Shown here: in pieces, positions 32,522 through 34,644 of the stretch
Layout: every line of letters starts with the position of its first letter
How positions within the stretch are numbered: position 1 is the stretch's first letter
IMG/VR virus record: IMGVR_UViG_3300036770_004386
Span: 1 to 34,644 of that record
Source of the DNA: a virus
Length of the DNA stretch: 34,644 nt
Reading direction: 5' to 3' (one strand)
Notes under the pieces: generated by a model
Seen by the model: the letters and a program-made list of their open reading frames with translations, nothing else
The model's database searches: none
Told to the model about the DNA's origin: nothing
Program-made: the position numbers and the translations under genes

Positions 32522-32794
32522 ATGACACACCTGTGGGACGACATCATCGCCCTATCCATCTACCCAACCGCTGTTTACATCGCCCTACGGATAGCCACAA
32601 GGACACCAAAAATGAACCTCAAAGGACTGCACACCATCACCTGGTACACCGGCAGTAACACACAACAGACCAAAACCTGCTACATCACCACCGACCGGCA
32701 TCGCATCTACCACCGTATGAACCCAAACCAACGGTGGCGACTCCTGTGTTACACCGATCAAGTCATCACCACACACCAACACGGGAAAGGCTGA
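32522..32794 (+). CDS. Hypothetical protein with N-terminal hydrophobic helix (90 aa)
   Basis: Starts at ATG 32522, two bases after the methyltransferase. A hydrophobic N-terminal segment (DDIIALSIYPTAVYIALRIA) is followed by a beta-rich basic domain (HTITWYTGSNTQQTKTCYIT and MNPNQRWRLLCYTD). It could be a membrane-anchored protein. No family recognised. Confidence 0.65.
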   Translation: MTHLWDDIIALSIYPTAVYIALRIATRTPKMNLKGLHTITWYTGSNTQQTKTCYITTDRHRIYHRMNPNQRWRLLCYTDQVITTHQHGKG

Positions 32795-32797
32795 CTA

Positions 32798-33202
32798 GTG
32801 ACACCGACGTTCTACCAACACGCACTCTGTCGTAACACAGACTCGAACTTGTTCGTCCCACCATACCGCGCCAGCCAGATCACAGCCGCACGTAAAATCT
32901 GCAACCAATGTCCAGTACAAACCGAATGTTTGAACTACGCACTAGAAACACAAAAAACCGAACAACTGTTAGGTATCTACGGTGGACTTACCGAAACCCA
33001 ACGCGAGAAAATACTCCATCAACAGACTGACAGACCACGACCACGACGCACGACACGCAAACCAACCCACGGCACGCTGTACTCCTACCGGGTCGCAAAA
33101 TGTCGCTGTGATATGTGCAGAGCCGCACACGCACGTACCGTCTCACGCCAACGGAAAACGCGCCGGAACAGTTCCGGCACATATCAGGCGGAGAACACCT
33201 GA
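32798..33202 (+). CDS. WhiB-family regulator with extra C-terminal zinc motif
   Basis: 134 residues from GTG 32798. WhiB features: C11 (ALCRNTDSNLFVPPY), ICNQCPVQTECLNYAL giving C-x2-C-x5-C, and the GIYGGLTETQR turn. After a basic linker, HGTLYSYRVAKCRCDMCRAA is a second metal-binding motif shared with the protein at 29910. WhiB phage proteins can reprogram host sigma-factor-dependent promoters. Likely an early regulator of host or viral genes. Confidence 0.88.
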   Translation: MTPTFYQHALCRNTDSNLFVPPYRASQITAARKICNQCPVQTECLNYALETQKTEQLLGIYGGLTETQREKILHQQTDRPRPRRTTRKPTHGTLYSYRVAKCRCDMCRAAHARTVSRQRKTRRNSSGTYQAENT

Positions 33203-33329
33203 TGAACAACCACGGCACACTTCCGGCACACTTTCGCTTGTATCACGTTTTTGCGAAAACCGAAGGCTCGAGAATGTGCCGCGGCACATTTCCGGCACAT
33301 TCGGCACATATTGAGCGGAAAATGTGCCG
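33175..33329. repeat. CGGCACA repeat cluster (origin/operator candidate)
   Basis: Six direct copies of CGGCACA start at 33175, 33213, 33224, 33282, 33293 and 33302, and two inverted copies lie at 33275 and 33323. An 18-bp perfect palindrome (AATGTGCCGCGGCACATT, 33273-33290) spans two of them. Several spacings are 9-11 bp, which places copies on one face of the helix. The pattern fits iterons of a replication origin or a multi-site operator. The stretch 33203-33382 has no convincing gene. Confidence 0.7.
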
Positions 33330-33335
33330 TGGCGC

Positions 33336-33357
33336 GCGCCCCACTAAAGTGGGGCGC
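33336..33357 (+). terminator. Short hairpin before the HNH gene
   Basis: GCGCCCCAC (33336-33344) pairs with GTGGGGCGC (33349-33357) around TAAA. No T-run follows. It could end WhiB-region transcripts or form part of the repeat cluster's structure. Confidence 0.45.
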
Positions 33358-33382
33358 ACCCACGAACATAGGTATTCGACCC

Positions 33383-34027
33383 ATGGCTAAAAAACAATAC
33401 GCAGGACCATGGCGAAGGATCAGAAAACAAATCCTCGACCGTGACCAATATCTCTGCCAAATACGCGGCAAAAACTGCACCACCACCGCCACACAAGTCG
33501 ATCACATCACGCCAGTACACACAGGTGGAGCCTGGTACGACCCAAACAACCTGCGCGCAGCCTGCGCCACCTGCAACAACCAACGAACCGCCAACCGCAA
33601 ACCAGAAGGATGGCAAACCGGAAAAACCATCGTCACACTCGTCGGAGGACCACCCAAAGGAGGAAAACTTGCCTACATCCAAAAGAACTCCAAACCCACC
33701 CATATAATCATCGACTACGACACCATCGCCCAATCCCTCGGCCTGCAACCCAACACCAACCACGACGCGATCAACGCCGCACGTAACGCCCTACTACGTA
33801 CCCTACGCCAAGGCAAACTAGACGCACCCTACGCATGGATCACAACAACGAACCCCAAGGGCCACCTATACCTACCGCACCACCACCTGGTTATCATCAA
33901 ACCTGACTGGCCAGAACTCGCCCAACGCTATAAAACCGATGGCACACCGGCTCACCTGATAGAACTTGCACGCCAATGGTACGAACCTAGCGAGCCTCAA
34001 CCCAACAACACGAGCCGCAGTTGGTGA
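33383..34027 (+). CDS. HNH endonuclease fused to a degenerate P-loop domain
   Basis: 214 residues from ATG 33383. The N-terminal HNH motif is clear: QILDRDQYLCQIRGKNC, then QVDHITPVHTGGAWYDP, NNLRAACATCNNQRT. The C-terminal domain resembles a small P-loop kinase (TIVTLVGGPPKGGKLAY, then IIIDYDTIAQSLG), but the usual Ser/Thr after the Walker Lys is Leu, so ATP binding may be weakened. HNH proteins beside terminase genes take part in DNA packaging cleavage in HK97-like phages. This one lies just upstream of the terminase genes. Confidence 0.9.
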   Translation: MAKKQYAGPWRRIRKQILDRDQYLCQIRGKNCTTTATQVDHITPVHTGGAWYDPNNLRAACATCNNQRTANRKPEGWQTGKTIVTLVGGPPKGGKLAYIQKNSKPTHIIIDYDTIAQSLGLQPNTNHDAINAARNALLRTLRQGKLDAPYAWITTTNPKGHLYLPHHHLVIIKPDWPELAQRYKTDGTPAHLIELARQWYEPSEPQPNNTSRSW

Positions 34028-34131
34028 CCTAAGGTAGGAGAAAGGGGTATATCTGTACGGTACTGCAATATGTCGGAGACTCCAGGCCCCTTCTCTCTTT
34101 CCATACTGCCTAAAACAAAACGACCTTTTCC

Positions 34132-34160
34132 TGGTATCTCCGTGGCTTTCCTTTGGCCTC
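34132..34160 (+). repeat. 29-bp dispersed repeat, copy C
   Basis: Matches the reverse complement of 22358-22386 at 27 of 29 bases and extends to 34164 in its match to copy B. It lies about 50 bases upstream of the small terminase gene, in the late-operon leader. Confidence 0.85.
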
Positions 34161-34203
34161 AGGACAGTTCAAACCACTAGAATGGCCCCAATCCTCTGAA
34201 AGG
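34153..34203 (+). promoter_or_regulatory. Candidate late promoter before the terminase genes
   Basis: A TAGAAT box (34178-34183) lies 27 bases upstream of the first terminase GTG, with TTGGCC 19 bases before it inside repeat copy C; the spacing is long for a standard promoter. AAAGG (34199-34203) is a good ribosome site. The rest of 34028-34131 shows no gene. Confidence 0.4.
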
Positions 34204-34210
34204 TTCTCTC

Positions 34211-34507
34211 GTGGCCACAAAAAAGAAAATCGAACAGCCGGTTTACGGCAGGAACCGCACCGCTATCGAGCAGACCATCAACGCACTAGATGTCGCCGGT
34301 AGGTTAGAATTGGTGGATAACGCCCAACTTGCTATCTGCCGTTCGCTCGCTGATGCGGTGGATAGCGACCCGACCAACGCCAGTTTGTGGCGCGAATATC
34401 GCGCCGCAGAGTTGGCTTTGAGAACCGCCAATGCCCAAGACACAGACGAGTTCACGACGCTCCTCGCCAGTTTGTCAGCCGAGGTGGGCAACCAAACGTC
34501 GCCCTAA
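34211..34507 (+). CDS. terS: Terminase small subunit
   Basis: 98 residues from GTG 34211 with AAAGG seven bases upstream. Short, helical and charged: NRTAIEQTINALDVAGRLEL, NAQLAICRSLADAVDSDPTN, LWREYRAAELALRTANAQDT. Size, helical content and position directly before the large terminase match small actinophage terminase subunits that recognise packaging DNA. Its end overlaps the extended start of the large subunit across the circular join. Confidence 0.85.
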   Translation: MATKKKIEQPVYGRNRTAIEQTINALDVAGRLELVDNAQLAICRSLADAVDSDPTNASLWREYRAAELALRTANAQDTDEFTTLLASLSAEVGNQTSP

Positions 34508-34644
34508 CCGCCCTAACCGGGCGCAAGAGATTATGGCGGTGGCGAAGACTTTAGGTCAGCCGTTGATGCCGTGGCAGCAGCAGATCGCGGAGATCGCCAC
34601 CGAATACGACCCGAAAATCGGTGTGCCGTATTACCGTGAGGTGG
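34431..34644 (+). CDS. terL: Terminase large subunit, 5' part (continues at position 160)
   Basis: The frame of the large terminase runs from ATG 34431 through the window end, then continues at position 160 of the left end after the shared 159-bp overlap. It supplies about 34 residues missing from the left-end copy, beginning MPKTQTSSRRS. It overlaps the small subunit gene by 77 bases. A later start at 34533 (equal to 48) is the alternative. Confidence 0.75.
   Translation, partial: MPKTQTSSRRSSPVCQPRWATKRRPNRPNRAQEIMAVAKTLGQPLMPWQQQIAEIATEYDPKIGVPYYREV
34486..34644. repeat. Terminal direct repeat, right copy
   Basis: Duplicate of positions 1-159 with one mismatch (G at 34613 versus A at 128). 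The change is silent in the terminase frame (CCA to CCG, both Pro), consistent with a population variant. Confidence 0.93.

Noticed and set aside
33202-33390. 62-residue frame starting at the WhiB stop
   Set aside because: It reads through the CGGCACA repeats and the hairpin, its composition follows the repeats, and it overlaps the HNH start; more likely noncoding control DNA.
34028-34131. Possible small gene or tRNA before the late promoter
   Set aside because: No cloverleaf and no open frame with a start signal; only an imperfect GAGAAAGGGG / CCCCTTCTC pairing is visible.

Overview
This window looks like a complete genome of a tailed siphovirus-type phage that infects an actinobacterium. 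Positions 1-159 recur at 34486-34644 with a single mismatch, so the contig closes into a circle of about 34,485 bp, and the large terminase gene runs across the join. Actinobacterial signs are two WhiB-like proteins, frequent GTG starts, apparently leaderless transcripts, an actinophage-style HNH/P-loop protein beside the terminase and a RepA-like primase-polymerase. Base composition is moderate for the phylum, which fits an uncultured (perhaps freshwater) host; that part is a guess. I see no integrase, excisionase or lysogeny repressor.

The late arm (34211 through the join to 22098, + strand) runs: small and large terminase; membrane proteins; a receptor-binding cassette (Ig-like tail protein, a 797-residue collagen-like fibre, a Gly-rich adhesin, small tail proteins, a GT2 glycosyltransferase); portal, prohead protease and HK97-type capsid; a second glycosyltransferase; head-tail connectors; tail tube; tail assembly chaperones with a textbook -1 frameshift site (slippery heptamer plus hairpin); tape measure; minor tail proteins; M15 endolysin; two small holin-like membrane proteins; and a calcineurin-like phosphoesterase. 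Placing the fibre cassette between terminase and portal is unusual. A cluster of hairpins at 22094-22299 ends this arm against the convergent early arm.

The early leftward arm (30794 to 22398, - strand) carries nucleotide metabolism and replication. It has an adenylosuccinate-synthetase homologue whose catalytic Asp is replaced by Ser (the PurZ signature), a MazG-like pyrophosphohydrolase directly behind it (MazZ candidate), a fused deoxyribosyltransferase-like/dUTPase protein, a PD-(D/E)XK exonuclease, a possible OB-fold protein, a second PD-(D/E)XK nuclease and a PrimPol-RepA helicase. The set resembles cyanophage S-2L, so I infer that this phage replaces adenine with 2-aminoadenine (Z) in its DNA. 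No HD-domain DatZ dATPase is visible; the deoxyribosyltransferase/dUTPase fusion is the best candidate to fill that role. A Thr-rich lipoprotein with a lysozyme-like domain also sits in this early operon.

The short rightward arm (30959 to 34027) carries a C5-cytosine methyltransferase, a WhiB-like regulator, a CGGCACA repeat cluster that may be an origin or operator, and the HNH protein. The two early arms diverge from a remarkable control region (30785-30932): two near-identical sigma70-like promoters arranged as a perfect 27-bp inverted repeat, with a CRP-like operator almost exactly at the dyad centre.
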